A program made the translations under genes and the position numbers. A DNA stretch of 54,000 nt from Rhynchopus sp. YZ270_cl-10 (taxonomy: Eukaryota; Euglenozoa; Diplonemea; Diplonemida; Diplonemidae). Position 1 is the stretch's first letter; each line of letters begins with the position of its first letter. Location: assembly GCA_964035575.1 (NCBI GenBank), contig CAXIVB010000006.1, positions 1-54,000 on the forward strand, in the 5' to 3' direction. The notes below the pieces were generated by a model. It was not told the DNA's origin and ran no database searches. It saw nothing but the letters and a program-made list of their open reading frames with translations. Shown here one piece after another: positions 38,714-51,082 of this stretch.

Positions 38714-38791
38714 CACAATTATGATGCTTCTTTAAAACAACAAGCTTTGGGCCGAAATAGGCTTTTAAGTGATCACACAACGAAGAAAAAG

Positions 38792-38873
38792 TGACGAGGG
38801 TGAGGTTTGAACTCACGCCCCCGAAGAGACTACGACCTGAACGTAGCGCCTTAGACCACTCGGCCACCTCGCC
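38792..38873 (-). tRNA. tRNA-Leu(CAG) (unit 2)
   Basis: Copy of 14,465-14,546. Confidence 0.95.
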
Positions 38874-38994
38874 TTACTAGGCTCCTTCGTTAAAAATTTT
38901 TTCACCATCGCGGAGGTATGAAGGAAATTTTTGATGCGTGCTCTGTACATTTCAAAATACCCCCTTCAAAGAAAAGAAGATGGAGAGAAAGCAT

Positions 38995-39067
38995 GGCGCT
39001 ATAGCTCAGTGGTTAGAGCGCTCGCCCAGTAAGCGAGAGGTCGAGGGTTCGATCCCCTCTAGTGCCT
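38995..39067 (+). tRNA. tRNA-Thr(AGU) (unit 2)
   Basis: Copy of 14,668-14,740, C32 and C33 retained. Confidence 0.94.
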
Positions 39068-39151
39068 TGTTTTTTGTTCGCTGTCCTATTTCTGGTTCGT
39101 TGTTAGGTCACAAACAACCTGTTCACATGTTGTCCATCATGACTCAGTATT

Positions 39152-39270
39152 GGATTCGGCCATACTCTGGTGAATACACCTCATCCCGCCTGATTTGAGA
39201 AGTTAAGCACCAGCAGGCCTGGATAGTACTGGCGTGGGTGACCAGCTGGGAAGTCCGGGTGCTTGAATCC
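39152..39270 (+). rRNA. 5S rRNA, copy d (unit 2)
   Basis: Copy of 14,825-14,943. Confidence 0.96.
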
Positions 39271-39311
39271 TTTTTACTTTTTTTTACTGAAGCAGAAAGT
39301 TGTTCTGGATT

Positions 39312-39952
39312 GCTCACACAGGATCAAAAACGCGAAAACGTTGGGAATATGTGTTATTTGGGTGCTCCCGAACCCATTATGAGGTCGGACGATTTGATTG
39401 GAGCATCAGAAGTGCCCTAATTGAGGTGGCCAAAATGACCGTTTTTACCTGCTATTCCGCAACAGCCCAACTGGTCAAAAATGCGAAAACGTTGGGAAAA
39501 CGGGTTATTTGGATGCTCCTGAAGCCATCATGAGGTCGGAACCGCAAATTGGAGCATCACACATGTCCTAATCACTTACTCCCAGTGAAACACGGTACAC
39601 ATGGAATTTTCCGATTTTCCACCGGATACTCCGCAATAGCAAGATCGTCCAAAATGTGAAAACGTTGGGATAATGGGTCATTCGGATGCTCCTGAATTCA
39701 TTATGAGGTTGTAACCGCAAATTAGAGCATCAGAAGTGCCCTAATCGAGTTCGCGAAAATGACCCAGCAAAATGTCATTTTCACCTCTATTCTGCAATAG
39801 CCAGATCGTCAAAAATGGGAAACTAACGGGAAAATGGGATGTTTGGATGCTCCTGAATCCATTATGAAGTCGTAACCGCAAATTGGAGCATCACACATCC
39901 CTAATCAGCCCTAATCACTTACTCCCAGTGAAAATTTATTTGGGCTATTTGA
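39312..39952. repeat. Diverged 150-175-bp tandem repeat (unit 2)
   Basis: Copy of 14,985-15,625. Confidence 0.8.
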
Positions 39953-40000
39953 GATGTATGGAATGTACAGGGTTCCCCCTACACAGCAAAAAGACAATAA

Positions 40001-40082
40001 CGCGGACGGCAGGATTTGAACCTGCGCGGGCAGAGCCCAATGCATTTCGAGTGCACCTCCGTAACCACTTGGATACGTCCGC
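40001..40082 (-). tRNA. tRNA-Ser(CGA) (unit 2)
   Basis: Copy of 15,674-15,755. Confidence 0.95.
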
Positions 40083-40162
40083 TACTGTTCCTTTGCAACT
40101 TCTGGAGGAGTCATAAAACGAGCAGGAGGAATGAACATGATTCACTGAACAAAAAAAGGCTT

Positions 40163-40235
40163 TGCTCCCGGCGGGGTTTGAACCCGCGATCCCAGGCTCA
40201 TAAGACCTGTGCCTTAACCACTAGGCCACGAGAGC
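40163..40235 (-). tRNA. tRNA-Ile(UAU) (unit 2)
   Basis: Copy of 15,836-15,908. Confidence 0.94.
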
Positions 40236-40261
40236 GTCGAGCCCTTTTATCCCTTGATAAG

Positions 40262-40332
40262 GCGACCGTGGTCTAGTGGCATGATGGACCCCTCCCAAGG
40301 GTTCGACCCGGGTTCGATTCCCGGCGGTCGCA
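40262..40332 (+). tRNA. tRNA-Gly(CCC) (unit 2)
   Basis: Copy of 15,935-16,005. Confidence 0.94.
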
Positions 40333-40382
40333 TAGCCTTTTTTAAGCTGGGCATGTAGAAAACATCGTTGGAAGTAATTAGA

Positions 40383-40455
40383 AGCAGAGTGGCGCAGTGG
40401 TCAGCGCGGTGGGCTCATAACCCACAGGTCATAGGATCGAAACCTATCTCTGCTA
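40383..40455 (+). tRNA. Initiator tRNA-Met(CAU) (unit 2)
   Basis: Copy of 16,056-16,128. Confidence 0.95.
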
Positions 40456-40556
40456 GAAAACCTTTTTCAGTGAACCCATTTTTTTGACTTGAAAAAAATT
40501 TTTTGAACACCAAAAAAAAGTTGGTCAGACCCTTGCCAACATCTCACTAAGTTTGG

Positions 40557-40629
40557 GCAGCTATCGTCTAGTGGTTAGGACGTCCGCCTTACACGCGGAA
40601 GATCGCTGGTTCAATCCCAGCTAGTTGTA
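40557..40629 (+). tRNA. tRNA-Val(UAC) (unit 2)
   Basis: Copy of 16,230-16,302. Confidence 0.9.
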
Positions 40630-40721
40630 CTTTTCATTTTTGAATTTCCTTCACAATTTTTTACAGGTGTTGTTGACCATGAAGGGACACTTCCTTAAAA
40701 CGAGAAAAGAATATGAAACAA

Positions 40722-40794
40722 GCCCCATTGGCGCAATGGATAGCGCGTTGGACTTCTAATCCAAAGGTTGTGGGTTCGAGTCCCACATGGGGTA
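40722..40794 (+). tRNA. tRNA-Arg(UCU) (unit 2)
   Basis: Copy of 16,395-16,467. Confidence 0.95.
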
Positions 40795-40882
40795 ATTCTT
40801 TTCTTTGTTTTTTATTTTTCAGATCCGGTGCGATTGAAGACTTTCTCTGGACGCATTCTTTTTAAAAACAGGCTTCATTGTA

Positions 40883-40909
40883 TCCTCGGTAGTATAGAGG
40901 TCAGTATTT
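40883..40909 (+). pseudogene. tRNA-Asp(GUC), 5' part (unit 2)
   Basis: Copy of 16,556-16,582; the insertion is present here too. Confidence 0.92.
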
Positions 40910-42433
40910 GGTGACCATGACTTACATGTTTTGGGATCCACTTACATGTTTTGGGAAAAACATGACTTACATGTTTATGGTGGGAAACTTACATGTTTAT
41001 GGATTTTCAGGTTGACCCACTTACAGGCCAAAAAAATTTTTTCTACACAAAAAAAATTTTTTCTTCAGAAAAAGCTCGTTCGAAAAAAAAAATTTTTTTT
41101 TTGCCTGTGAAAAATTTCTTATGAAGACCTCTGGCAAAATTTTTGTGTCTGTGTGCAAAGTGTTTTACCCTTAGTCCGTGGGGAAGGATACTGATGGTGT
41201 TCACCCACATAACATAGCACACGAGCCAGCTAAGTAACTGACCCCCGAGAAGGTTTGCGGGCTATCAGCCACACGAACCAGATAACGCAACCTAGAACCA
41301 GCAGGTTCCCGCGCACCCGCACCCACCAGCCAGCTTATTAACCCACGAACCAGATAACGTTACCCGAACCCCGCGCACCCGCACAACCACACCAGCCGGA
41401 TAACGCAACCTAGAACCAGCAGGTTCCCGCGCACCCGCACCCACCAGCCAGCTTATTAACCACACCAGCCAGATAACGTTGCCCGAACCCCGCGCACCCG
41501 CACAACCACACGAACCAGCTAGGGACCGCAAACCCGCGCACCCGTCAACCCGCAAACCCGCACAACCACCAGCCAGATAACGCAACCTAGAACCAGCAGG
41601 TTCCCGCGCACCCGCACCCACCAGCCAGCTTATTAACCCACGAACCAGATAACGTTACCCGAACCCCGCGCACCCGCACAACCACACGAACCAGCTAGGG
41701 ACCGCAAACCCGCGCACCCGTCAACCCGCAAACCCGCACAACCACCAGCCAGATAACGCAACCTAGAACCAGCAGGTTCCCGCGCACCCGCACCCACCAG
41801 CCAGCTTATTAACCCACGAACCAGATAACGTTGCCCGAACCCCGCGCACCCGCACCACCACACCAGCCAGATAACGCAACCTCGAACCCGCAAACCCGCG
41901 CACCCGCAAACCCGCAAACCCGCACAACCACCAGCCAGAAAACGTAACCTAGAACCAGATAACGTTGCCCGAATCCCGCACACCCGCACAACCACACCAG
42001 TCAGATAACGTAACCTAGAACCCGCATTTGGTCAGGACCTCTTCAGAAAAACTGTGTGGAGAAGTATGAGACAGTGTAGCCGAGTGGTTACCACGCAGGT
42101 AAAAGTTTTCTTATGGTAGCGGGTTCAACCCCCGAGACAAGTCAGTTTTTGGCTAAGTGGCAGAAATATGTTCCCGACCCGGGTATTGAATGTCGACCTG
42201 ACCTCAAAAAAAAACTAACTTACATGTTTATGAAAAACCTGACTTACATGGTTATGAACCGGCAAAAATCTCAACATGACTTACATGGTTATGAAAAACA
42301 TGACTTACATGTTTATTTGTACACAAAAATCCCCGGCTTAATAAACATGTAAGTCATGTTTTTCATAAACATGTAAGTCAGTTTTTTCCATAAACATGTA
42401 AGTTATCCCATAACCATGTAAGTCAGTATGGCC
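40910..42433. mobile_element. 1,524-bp insertion in tRNA-Asp (unit 2)
   Basis: Copy of 16,583-18,106 with the same CAGTATTT duplication, so the insertion predates amplification of the unit. It contains the first GC-rich minisatellite block (41,232-42,027). Confidence 0.82.
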
Positions 42434-42441
42434 CAGTATTT

Positions 42442-42486
42442 CCGCCTGTCACGCGGAAGACCCGGGTTCAATTCCCGGCCGGGGAA
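42442..42486 (+). pseudogene. tRNA-Asp(GUC), 3' part (unit 2)
   Basis: Copy of 18,115-18,159. Confidence 0.92.
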
Positions 42487-42588
42487 TTCTTTTTATGTGT
42501 TGTGTTTTCTTCTGTTTTTCCTTTTGCTCCGTTTTGGTTGTCCTTTCTCATCGTTCTCATTTCATTTCTAATATAAATCTGTTGGCAA

Positions 42589-42627
42589 GGCAGGATGGCC
42601 GAGAGGTCTAAGGCGGAGGACTCAAGG
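42589..42627 (+). pseudogene. tRNA-Leu(CAA), 5' half (unit 2)
   Basis: Copy of 18,262-18,300. Confidence 0.8.
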
Positions 42628-42948
42628 CGACTCAGTAGCACAGCGGCACAGAAACCAGCACTTCGGCAGGGTTTTTTCCAAAAAACAGGAAGCACATCGG
42701 CGCAAAAAAAAGGAAGCACATCGGCAAACCACGGCTATAAGGCCCCGGCTGCGCCGATGTGCTTCCCTTTTTTTGCTGTTTTGGGTTGAAAAAAAATGAC
42801 AGCACATCGGCGCACTTTCCCGGCTCCAGGTCACTTACAGGCAAAAAATATTTTTTGCTCGTAAAAAAATTTTTCTTCACAAAAAAACTTTTTGTGAAAA
42901 AAATGTACATGGCATGTCATGGGTAAAATTTATCATGGCCATTGTGTC

Positions 42949-43627
42949 CGGTAGAACCACCACACCAACCGAATAACGCAACCTAGAACCAGCAGGTTCC
43001 CGCGCACCCGCACCCACCAGCCAGCTTATCGACCACACGAACCAGATAAAGTGCCCGAACCCCGCGCACCCGCACCACCACACGAACCAGCTAGGGACCG
43101 CAAACCCGCGCACCCGTCAACCCGCAAACCCGCACAACCACCAGCCAGATAACGCAACCTAGAACCAGCTAGGTCCCGCGCACCCGCACCCACCAGCCAG
43201 CTTTTTGACCACACCAGCCAGATAACGCAACCTAGAACCAGCTAGGTCCCGCGCACCCGCACCCACCAGCCAGCTTTTTGACCACACCAGCCAGATAACG
43301 CAACCTAGAACCAGCTAGGTCCCGCGCACCCGCACCCACCAGCCAGCTTTTTGACCACACCAGCCAGATAACGCAACCTAGAACCAGCTAGGTCCCGCGC
43401 ACCCGCACCCACCAGCCAGCTTATCGACCACACCAGCCAGATAACGTTGCCCGAACCCCGCGCACCCGCACAACCACACGAACCAGCTAGGGACCGCAAA
43501 CCCGCGCAACCACCAACCAGATAACACAACCTAGAACCAGCAGGTTCCCGCGCACCCGCACCCACCAGCCAGCTTATTCACCACACGAACGAGATAACGT
43601 TGCTTGAATCCCGCACACCTGAAGAAC
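42949..43627. repeat. GC-rich minisatellite, second block (unit 2)
   Basis: Copy of 18,622-19,300. Confidence 0.9.
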
Positions 43628-43742
43628 CACACGAGCCATACCAAATACATACCCCGATGCGCATCGGGGTATGCGATGTACTACCGACTGGCCCTGAGAC
43701 ACTTGTGTAGTATCCACTGGGATACATCGTGTCGCTTCAGGA

Positions 43743-43917
43743 CTTACCAGCTGGTCACCCACGCCAGTACTATCCAGGCTTACTGGTGCTTAACTTCTCG
43801 AATCAGGAGGGATGAGGTGTATTCACCAGACTCCAGTGAATTACACCGCATCCCGCTCTATTTGAGAAGTTAAGCACCAGTAAGCCTGGATAGTACTGGC
43901 GTGGGTGACCAGTACGT
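43743..43917. pseudogene. Head-to-head 5S pseudogene pair (unit 2)
   Basis: Copy of 19,416-19,590. Confidence 0.88.
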
Positions 43918-44048
43918 GAAATCCTTGTGTGAGACAAAGTATCCAAGTGGTTACCACAAAGTTACCTTACATTACTTTTTCTTGTGGGTCAGAGGTTCAA
44001 ACCCCTTGTGAGCAGTTTTGCGTCCCACGTATAATCCTTCACAAACCT

Positions 44049-45027
44049 AAAGGGAAGCACATCGGCACAACCGTGGCATAATAGCCGTGGCTGCCGATGT
44101 GCTTCCCTTTTGGTTTTGTGCACTTTTTCGTTTCGAACCGAAAAGTGTCCAAAAACAAAAGGGAAGCACATCGGCGCAACCATGGCCTTATAGCCGTGGT
44201 TGCCGATGTGCCTCACATCGGCACAACCGTGGCATAATAGCCGTGGCTGCCGATGTGCTTCCCTTTTGATTTTGTGCACTTTTTCGTTTCGAACCGAAAA
44301 GTGTCCAAAAACAAAAGGGAAGCACATCGGCGCAACCATGGCCTTATAGCCGTGGTTGCCGATGTGCCTCACATCGGCACAACCGTGGCATAATAGCCGT
44401 GGCTGCCGATGTGCTTCCCTTTTGATTTTGTGCACTTTTTCGTTTCGAACCGAAAAGTGTCCAAAAACAAAAGGGAAGCACATCGGCGCAACCGTGGCCT
44501 AAAAGCCGTGGTTGCCGATGTGCCTCACATCGGCACAACCGTGGCATAATAGCCGTGGCTGCCGATGTGCTTCCCTTTTGATTTTGTGCACTTTTTCGTT
44601 TCGAACCGAAAAGTGTCCAAAAACAAAAGGGAAGCACATCGGCGCAGGCAGGGACTTATAGCCGTGGTTGCCGATGTGCCTCACATCGGCACAACCGTGG
44701 CATAATAGCCGTGGCTGCCGATGTGCTTCCCTTTTGGTTTTGTGCACTTTTTCGTTTCGAACCGAAAAGTGTCCCAAAAAAAAAGGGAAGCACATCGGCA
44801 CATTGCATGGAAAAAAGGGAAGCACATCGGCACATAAAAAGGGAAGCACATCGGCAAAATATGTGCGAAAAAAAAGGGAAGCACATCGGCGCAAAAAAAG
44901 GGAAGCACATCGGCAAACCACGGCTATTAAGCCCCGGCTGTGCCGATGTGCTTCCCTTTTATTCCGCCGATGTGCTTCCTTTTTTTTGCGCCGATGTGCT
45001 GTATTCAGTGCCGATGTGCTACTGGAT
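44049..45027. repeat. 156-bp hairpin tandem array (unit 2)
   Basis: Copy of 19,722-20,700. Confidence 0.92.
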
Positions 45028-45068
45028 GGCCCTTAACCTGGCGCCTTAGACCACTCGGCCATCTCGCC
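45028..45068 (-). pseudogene. tRNA-Leu(AAG), 5' half (unit 2)
   Basis: Copy of 20,701-20,741. Confidence 0.8.
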
Positions 45069-45161
45069 TTCAATAAAAGCCAACAAGAATATGGAAGTGG
45101 GAATGCGTTTCAACCAGTCACAGAGGAGAATAACAAGGGACGAAACGGAGAAAAAGGAAAG

Positions 45162-45233
45162 TTCTCCTACGCGGATTCGAACCGCGGTCGCGAGATTCAG
45201 AGTCTCGAGTGCTAACCACTACACCATAGGAGA
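45162..45233 (-). tRNA. tRNA-Gln(CUG) (unit 2)
   Basis: Copy of 20,835-20,906. Confidence 0.95.
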
Positions 45234-45324
45234 TACAATTCTGTCGCTTCCTTCTTTTTCTTTGGTACCAAAAAGAATCGAGATCTGGAAATATCACAAC
45301 AGTGTTTCCAAGCCAAAAAATGTT

Positions 45325-45397
45325 TGGAGATTGAGGGTATCGATCCCTCTACCTCTCGCATGCTGAGCGAGCGCTCTACCATTTGAGCTAAACCCCC
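45325..45397 (-). tRNA. tRNA-Ala(AGC) (unit 2)
   Basis: Copy of 20,998-21,070, C33 retained. Confidence 0.93.
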
Positions 45398-45498
45398 TTA
45401 CATTTCTTAAACGAATCTTTACAAGGTGGGGATGGAATTCAAAACCAAAAAGGGAGAAGTAACACTCAAGAGAAAATCTGGTCTTGAAACAAAAAGAG

Positions 45499-45570
45499 AG
45501 GGCACACCCGGGTTCGAACCAGGGACCGTTCGGACTGCAGCCGAATGCTCTACCACTGAGCTATATACCC
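45499..45570 (-). tRNA. tRNA-Cys(GCA) (unit 2)
   Basis: Copy of 21,172-21,243. Confidence 0.95.
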
Positions 45571-45653
45571 TTCAATAATCATGCTTTGCGCTGAATACTA
45601 TCAGTTCACTTTTCAACCAACTTCTGTGTGTTACACCACAAATAAGGAAAAAA

Positions 45654-45772
45654 GGATTCAAGCACCCGGACTTCCCAGCTGGTCACCCACGCCAGTACTA
45701 TCCAGGCCTGCTGGTGCTTAACTTCTCAAATCAGGCGGGATGAGGTGTATTCACCAGAGTATGGCCGAATCC
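45654..45772 (-). rRNA. 5S rRNA, copy f (unit 2)
   Basis: Copy of 21,327-21,445. Confidence 0.96.
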
Positions 45773-46403
45773 AATAATGGGTCTGGGTGGAAAACCTTTG
45801 AAGAGCTTTTTATTTCTGAGCTTGTTTTTGCTTCACTTGTGCAAAAGGTCTTGGGTGTTGCATGGTACAGGAAACTTTATTTGTCTCCCCTGTTCCGCTG
45901 CACTCTGCATTAGGTCACCTAAAATAAGGCCAGTTTGCGATCTTCTTGGAGTATCTTGGTGTCCAGTACAGTGTTTCTGGCATTGTGGACTTGCATGTTG
46001 TACAGGGCAACTGCCTGGGAATTAGTCCCACTTCTTGCAACAGTTTAGCTATTTCGGCATCCCCAGCGCGCATGATATTAAGCACAGGAGAATTTTTGGC
46101 TGCAGGTGCGCGCGTCCCTTCTGGGGAGTATGGATGCCTCTTCCTCAGTTTTTGTTGTGCATTTTTGCACCTTTGCGCTCATCTCCATCTCACCAAAGGT
46201 GAAATTGTGAATGCTGTCATGCAGCATTCACATTCCAGCATGCTCCTGTAGGCTGAAGCACCGTCGGTGGTGTAGTCTCCCCTCATTTCTGCTCTCTGGA
46301 TAGTGCAACAAACACAGGGATACAAGACAGGGTTGTCTTGTTGGAGGTGGGTCAGGGTCTGGATGTCCTAAAACCACACACCAACACGGAAGAAAAGCAA
46401 AAA

Positions 46404-46522
46404 GGATTCAAGCACCCGGACTTCCCAGCTGGTCACCCACGCCAGTACTATCCAGGCCTGCTGGTGCTTAACTTCTCAAATCAGGCGGGATGAGGTGTAT
46501 TCACCAGAGTATGGCCGAATCC
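46404..46522 (-). rRNA. 5S rRNA, copy g (unit 2)
   Basis: Copy of 22,077-22,195. Confidence 0.96.
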
Positions 46523-47158
46523 AATAATGGGTCTGGGTGGAAAACCTTTGAAGAGCTTTATATTTCTGAGCTTGTTTTTGCTTCACTTGTGCAAAAGGTC
46601 TTGGGTGTTGCATGGTACAGGAAACTTTATTTGTCTCCCCTGTTCCGCTGCACTCTGCATTAGGTCATTTCACCTAAAATAAGGCCAGTTTGCGATCTTC
46701 TTGGAGTATCTTGGTGTCCAGTACAGTGTTTCTGGCATTGTGGACTTGCATGTTGTACAGGGCAACTGCCTGGGAATTAGTCCCACTTCTTGCAACAGTT
46801 TAGCTATTTCGGCATCCCCAGCGCGCATGATATTAAGCACAGGAGAATTTTTGGCTGCAGGTGCGCACGTCCCTTCTGGGGAGTATGGATGCCTCTTCCT
46901 CAGTTTTTGTTGTGCATTTTTGCACCTTTGCGCTCATCTCCATCTCACCAAAGGTGAAATTGTGAATGCTGTCATGCAGCATTCACATTCCAGCATGCTC
47001 CTGTAGGCTGAAGCACCGTCGGTGGTGTAGTCTCCCCTCATTTCTGCTCTCTGGATAGTGCAACAAACACAGGGATACAAGACAGGGTTGTCTTGTTGGA
47101 GGTGGGTCAGGGTCTGGATGTCCTAAAACCACACACCAACACGGAAGAAAAGCAAAAA

Positions 47159-47277
47159 GGATTCAAGCACCCGGACTTCCCAGCTGGTCACCCACGCCAG
47201 TACTATCCAGGCCTGCTGGTGCTTAACTTCTCAAATCAGGCGGGATGAGGTGTATTCACCAGAGTATGGCCGAATCC
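47159..47277 (-). rRNA. 5S rRNA, copy h (unit 2)
   Basis: Copy of 22,832-22,950. Confidence 0.96.
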
Positions 47278-47577
47278 AATACTGAGTCAGGTTCGAAAAC
47301 CTTTGAAGAGCTTTTTATTTCTGACCTTGTTTTTGCTTCGGTTGTGAAAACCGGTTTGTGGGTCAGCAGGTTTAACAAGTTTGGCCAGTCCTTAGCACAA
47401 CACTTAGTGCGCTGCACTACTGCATCGGAGCAGGTGCCTGTGTGCTCACAGGTCACCACTCAGTGGTCGATCCCTCTAGACCAGTGTGCTGGGTTTACTG
47501 GGTTTACTGGGTAACATGATGGTTTGTGTGATCACGTTTGTTTTGGTTTGTTTGTTTAAAAAGGCGGGTTTGTGCAA

Positions 47578-47724
47578 AGCACAGCACCGCCGCTGTCAAA
47601 AATTTCACTGTGCAAGCCAGCCAAAGCTAGTGCCACCAGTATCCCCTGCGCAGTGCAATGCAAGGGCCACTGGTGTGTCGACGCCCTTGTTGATCAGGTC
47701 AGACACCAGTAAGGTATGTAACCT
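47578..47724 (-). ncRNA. U1 snRNA, second copy (unit 2)
   Basis: Copy of 23,251-23,397. Confidence 0.88.
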
Positions 47725-47805
47725 CTAGCTGAGTTTAACAACATGCGAAACTCCAACACCTTCAGGGAAGCGTAGTGGTTGTCAAGACTTAAAAACAGAT
47801 GAGAC

Positions 47806-47910
47806 ACAAAGGCCCCTTCAAAAATTATGCTTTCACTTAGTGGCTCTTACCCACGGTCATCTTTAGTAAAAGGCGAAAGATGAGTTCGATATGGGCAAGA
47901 ACCGTGATAT
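47806..47910 (-). ncRNA. U5 snRNA, second copy (unit 2)
   Basis: Copy of 23,479-23,583. Confidence 0.9.
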
Positions 47911-48431
47911 GGCTCTGTTTTGTTCTATTGCTGTATGCACTTTGCTACACATGGAAGCATGTTGAGAGCGAGGATAGTGTGGTAACTTCTTGATTGATCA
48001 AGATGTCCTTGAAGGTGAAAAAAGTAATGTGAAGCCTTTTTTGAGGTTTTTCTTAAAAACAAGCTGTAAGTGGAAGGGCTGTGCCTGGTACTCTTCCCTG
48101 CGCCATACAGGGGAGAGACAAAACAATACAAGAAGTATGTGACAATCATCGCAAGTGCTCATGCTGCACATGCCCAACCTATGTCATCATCCAGCTTTGG
48201 TCTTGTGCCGAAGAAAACAATCTTCAACACGAATGCACTCAAAAACAGATCCTGTGTAGAGTACAGTCTTGCCCTTGTTTGTTCCACCTATCGGCTGCAC
48301 AGATGTCTACAGGGAGGCACATTGGTGGTGGTAGTTCTGGTGTGTTAGCTTTACGTGGTGTCTTTATGTTACCACCCCAACACGCTTCCCTGTTGACATA
48401 GCTTTGTGACACGACTGGGAGAAAAGGAGGT

Positions 48432-48573
48432 ATTCTTGCGCTCGGGATAATTCCATAAGCAATGACCAAATAGGGACGCTGTGGAGAGATTGCTGGTTGA
48501 AAACTACCCAATTCCCGCCATGGGCCGCTTCGGCGTTGCCACATTGGCAATTTGTGTAGCTGCTTCGGCGGCC
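48432..48573 (+). ncRNA. U4 snRNA, second copy (unit 2)
   Basis: Copy of 24,105-24,246. Unlike that copy, it is followed by a complete U2. Confidence 0.92.
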
Positions 48574-48723
48574 TTGTTTTTACTACGATTGATCATCACC
48601 TTCGCTCACTTCCCTGTGACATGGGTGTGTAATCTGTTTGCCTTGTTGTTTCCTAGTAATATTGATCATCATCATGCTTCCCTGTACATGGGTGTCGAAT
48701 TTGGTATGGACTAAAAAGAAGTC

Positions 48724-48910
48724 ATACCTTCTCGGCCTTTTGGCTAAGATCAAGTGTATTATCTGTTCTTATCAGCTTAATATCTGATACAGTGCCTTGT
48801 GCACTGATGATATTAACGCAATTTCTCATTGGGGTGACGGGTCGCCAGGGCAACCTGGTCCGTTCACACATGTTGCCCTGGAGCTGCACAACATCCAGGA
48901 GTGGCATACC
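48724..48910 (+). ncRNA. U2 snRNA (unit 3)
   Basis: Complete U2; it marks the short-form junction because no truncated U2 or satellite precedes it. Confidence 0.96.
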
Positions 48911-49196
48911 CTCTTTTTTAACAAAACAAAAACAAACACACAAAGGCAACATATCATACATACCATACATACCATACATACACAGTGGTTACCGGTAAGG
49001 GTTATTAAAAACAGAGGTCGGAGCGAGCCTCTCAATGTCAGAGGCTTCAAAGCATTTCACGAGAAAACTCGCCCCTGTCCTTCTTCATCACTATCACTTG
49101 ACCGAACACTCCCCACAAGGAAGCCTGTAAAAGGTGATGCTTTTTTAGGCAACAACACAGACACAGGGGGGGTACTGGGTGGGGTAATATGAAAAA

Positions 49197-49518
49197 GGGT
49201 GCTTGCGTTGTGTGCTGGATCGGGACCACCAGTAAACTGGCAGCCCCACATCCAGTTCTAATATTTGAAGTGTGAAATAGAACGCAGTCAGAATTAGTGT
49301 TACACGCTAATGTAAGAATAATCATCATGGGTAATATTCTGTACGAACGTACGGGATTTACATCATATGAAAGTGGTTCCGCCTTGGGCCATATCAGGCC
49401 CACAGCAGGACACATCATAAAAATTGTAAAGAATTTTCTGATAAGAAAGGTCTTTTCAAGTTTTAGCTGTTGCTGAACGAGTTGTTTGGTTTCGAAGTAG
49501 CACACTAACTTAGCACCC
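49197..49518 (-). ncRNA. Unidentified structured RNA A (unit 3)
   Basis: Copy of 4909-5230. Confidence 0.8.
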
Positions 49519-49649
49519 AAACATAGGGAGAGTATGGGAAAACAAGACAGGGTTGTCTTGTTGGAGGTGGGTCAGGGTGACACACACACCTGTGCACTTT
49601 GTACATGCATCATATGTGTGAATGTTTTTTCTCATGGTGACGTAAAAAA

Positions 49650-49762
49650 GGCCAGTCTCTTTCGAGGCTGGCCATGTTTGACAAAGTTGTGTGAGAAGAA
49701 TATAATCTTCATGCTTCCATACCAATGAAGTACAGAAACTGTAGCTTTAGAAATCGTTGGTT
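49650..49762 (-). ncRNA. Spliced-leader RNA 1 (unit 3)
   Basis: Copy of 5362-5474. Confidence 0.93.
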
Positions 49763-49926
49763 GCCCTTTTTCTTAACATTGCTCTAAGCACCAACATGTA
49801 CTGGTAAACATGCCACTTGTGGTGAATAATGTGGGTAGGAATGGTCTGGGCAACGTGGTGGGGTGTATCAACAACACATGTGTATGGTGATGTGGAAACA
49901 ATGTTCACATGGAAAAATGTAAAAAA

Positions 49927-50239
49927 GAAACGCTTCTCCAGTTCAAGCCATTGAGTTGGAAACACCCTCACTCTGCTCTGTGCTGCGATCCTTGAACTGT
50001 CCACTGCAGGAGTTATGAGCTGCTCTGTGAGACCAGCCTGGCCCGGTTCACCCCATTTCACTCTGATTGTTGCCCTGGTTTACACCAAGGCCGCAAACAG
50101 GACAGTAGACTAACACGGACAACACATCAACACAGAAGTTGAAGGTGCCTTTGGTCCACCTCAAAGAGTGCCCAGTTCTGGAGAAGCTTGCCCCCCCAGA
50201 AGCTAGGGGTTTCAGGATGCAGCCAACACATCCCGGCTC
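49927..50239 (-). ncRNA. 7SL RNA (unit 3)
   Basis: Copy of 5639-5951. Confidence 0.9.
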
Positions 50240-50391
50240 AATAGATACCATATTGTCGGAATACAAGACAGGGTTGTCTAGTTGGAGGTGGGTCAGGTCA
50301 AAAACGTGGTTTTGAAGATCCTCACTTCTTGTGTGTGTTTTTTTTTGCTTTGCACAAAGACACACAAAGACAATCATGCTAACGTAAAAAA

Positions 50392-50503
50392 GGCCAGTCT
50401 CTTTCGAAACCGGCCATGTTTTGACAAAGTTGTGTGAGAAGAGTAATCTTCATGCTTCCATACCAATGAAGTACAGAAACTGTAGCTTTAGAAATCGTTG
50501 GTT
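50392..50503 (-). ncRNA. Spliced-leader RNA 2 (unit 3)
   Basis: Copy of 6104-6215. Confidence 0.93.
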
Positions 50504-50726
50504 GCTCTTTTTCTCTACACAGCTTTCGACATGTATATGCTCAGGGAAGCATGCCAGTAGCATAAACCATATGGTCGTTTTTTGAAACCAATATTTCAAT
50601 GGGTTACTGCAGCCTGCCACTTGCCACCTGTGGGTGATGGGTATGTCTGCACATATGTGTTGGTCTGGGAAGCATGAAGAAGACACCAGTGTAAAAAATA
50701 CGTGTGATCCGGGGGACAAAAAAAAA

Positions 50727-50827
50727 GTTGATACTTTCTCGATTAATGCGTGTCATCCTTGCGCAGGGACCATGCTAATCTTCTCTGTATCGATCCAATT
50801 TTAACGGATGTCCCATTTCTGGGGTCC
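50727..50827 (-). ncRNA. U6 snRNA (unit 3)
   Basis: Copy of 6439-6539. Confidence 0.97.
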
Positions 50828-50970
50828 AGTATACATGCACAAGGTGGTTGACAAGACAGGGGCCCCTTGTTGGAGTTGGGTCAGGGTCTGAATGTGGTTC
50901 TAAACTTCTGCTGTTGTTGTGTGGGTTTTTTTGCTTCTTGTGCACAAGACGATCGTGTTAACGTAAAAAA

Positions 50971-51082
50971 GGCCAGTCTCTTTCGAAACTGGCCATGTTT
51001 TGACAAAGTTGTGTGAAGAATATAATCTTCATGCTTCCATACCAATGAAGTACAGAAACTGTAGCTTTAGAAATCGTTGGTT
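50971..51082 (-). ncRNA. Spliced-leader RNA 3 (unit 3)
   Basis: Copy of 6683-6794. Confidence 0.93.

Larger units (their letters stand above)
24328..48654. repeat. Long form of the tandem small-RNA gene unit, copy 2
   Basis: This is the second full copy of the unit. All promoters, satellites, pseudogenes and spacer elements described for unit 1 recur here at +24,327; RNA genes and the main repeat blocks are also listed separately. The copy looked identical in gene order, gene length and all gene sequences compared. Confidence 0.95.
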
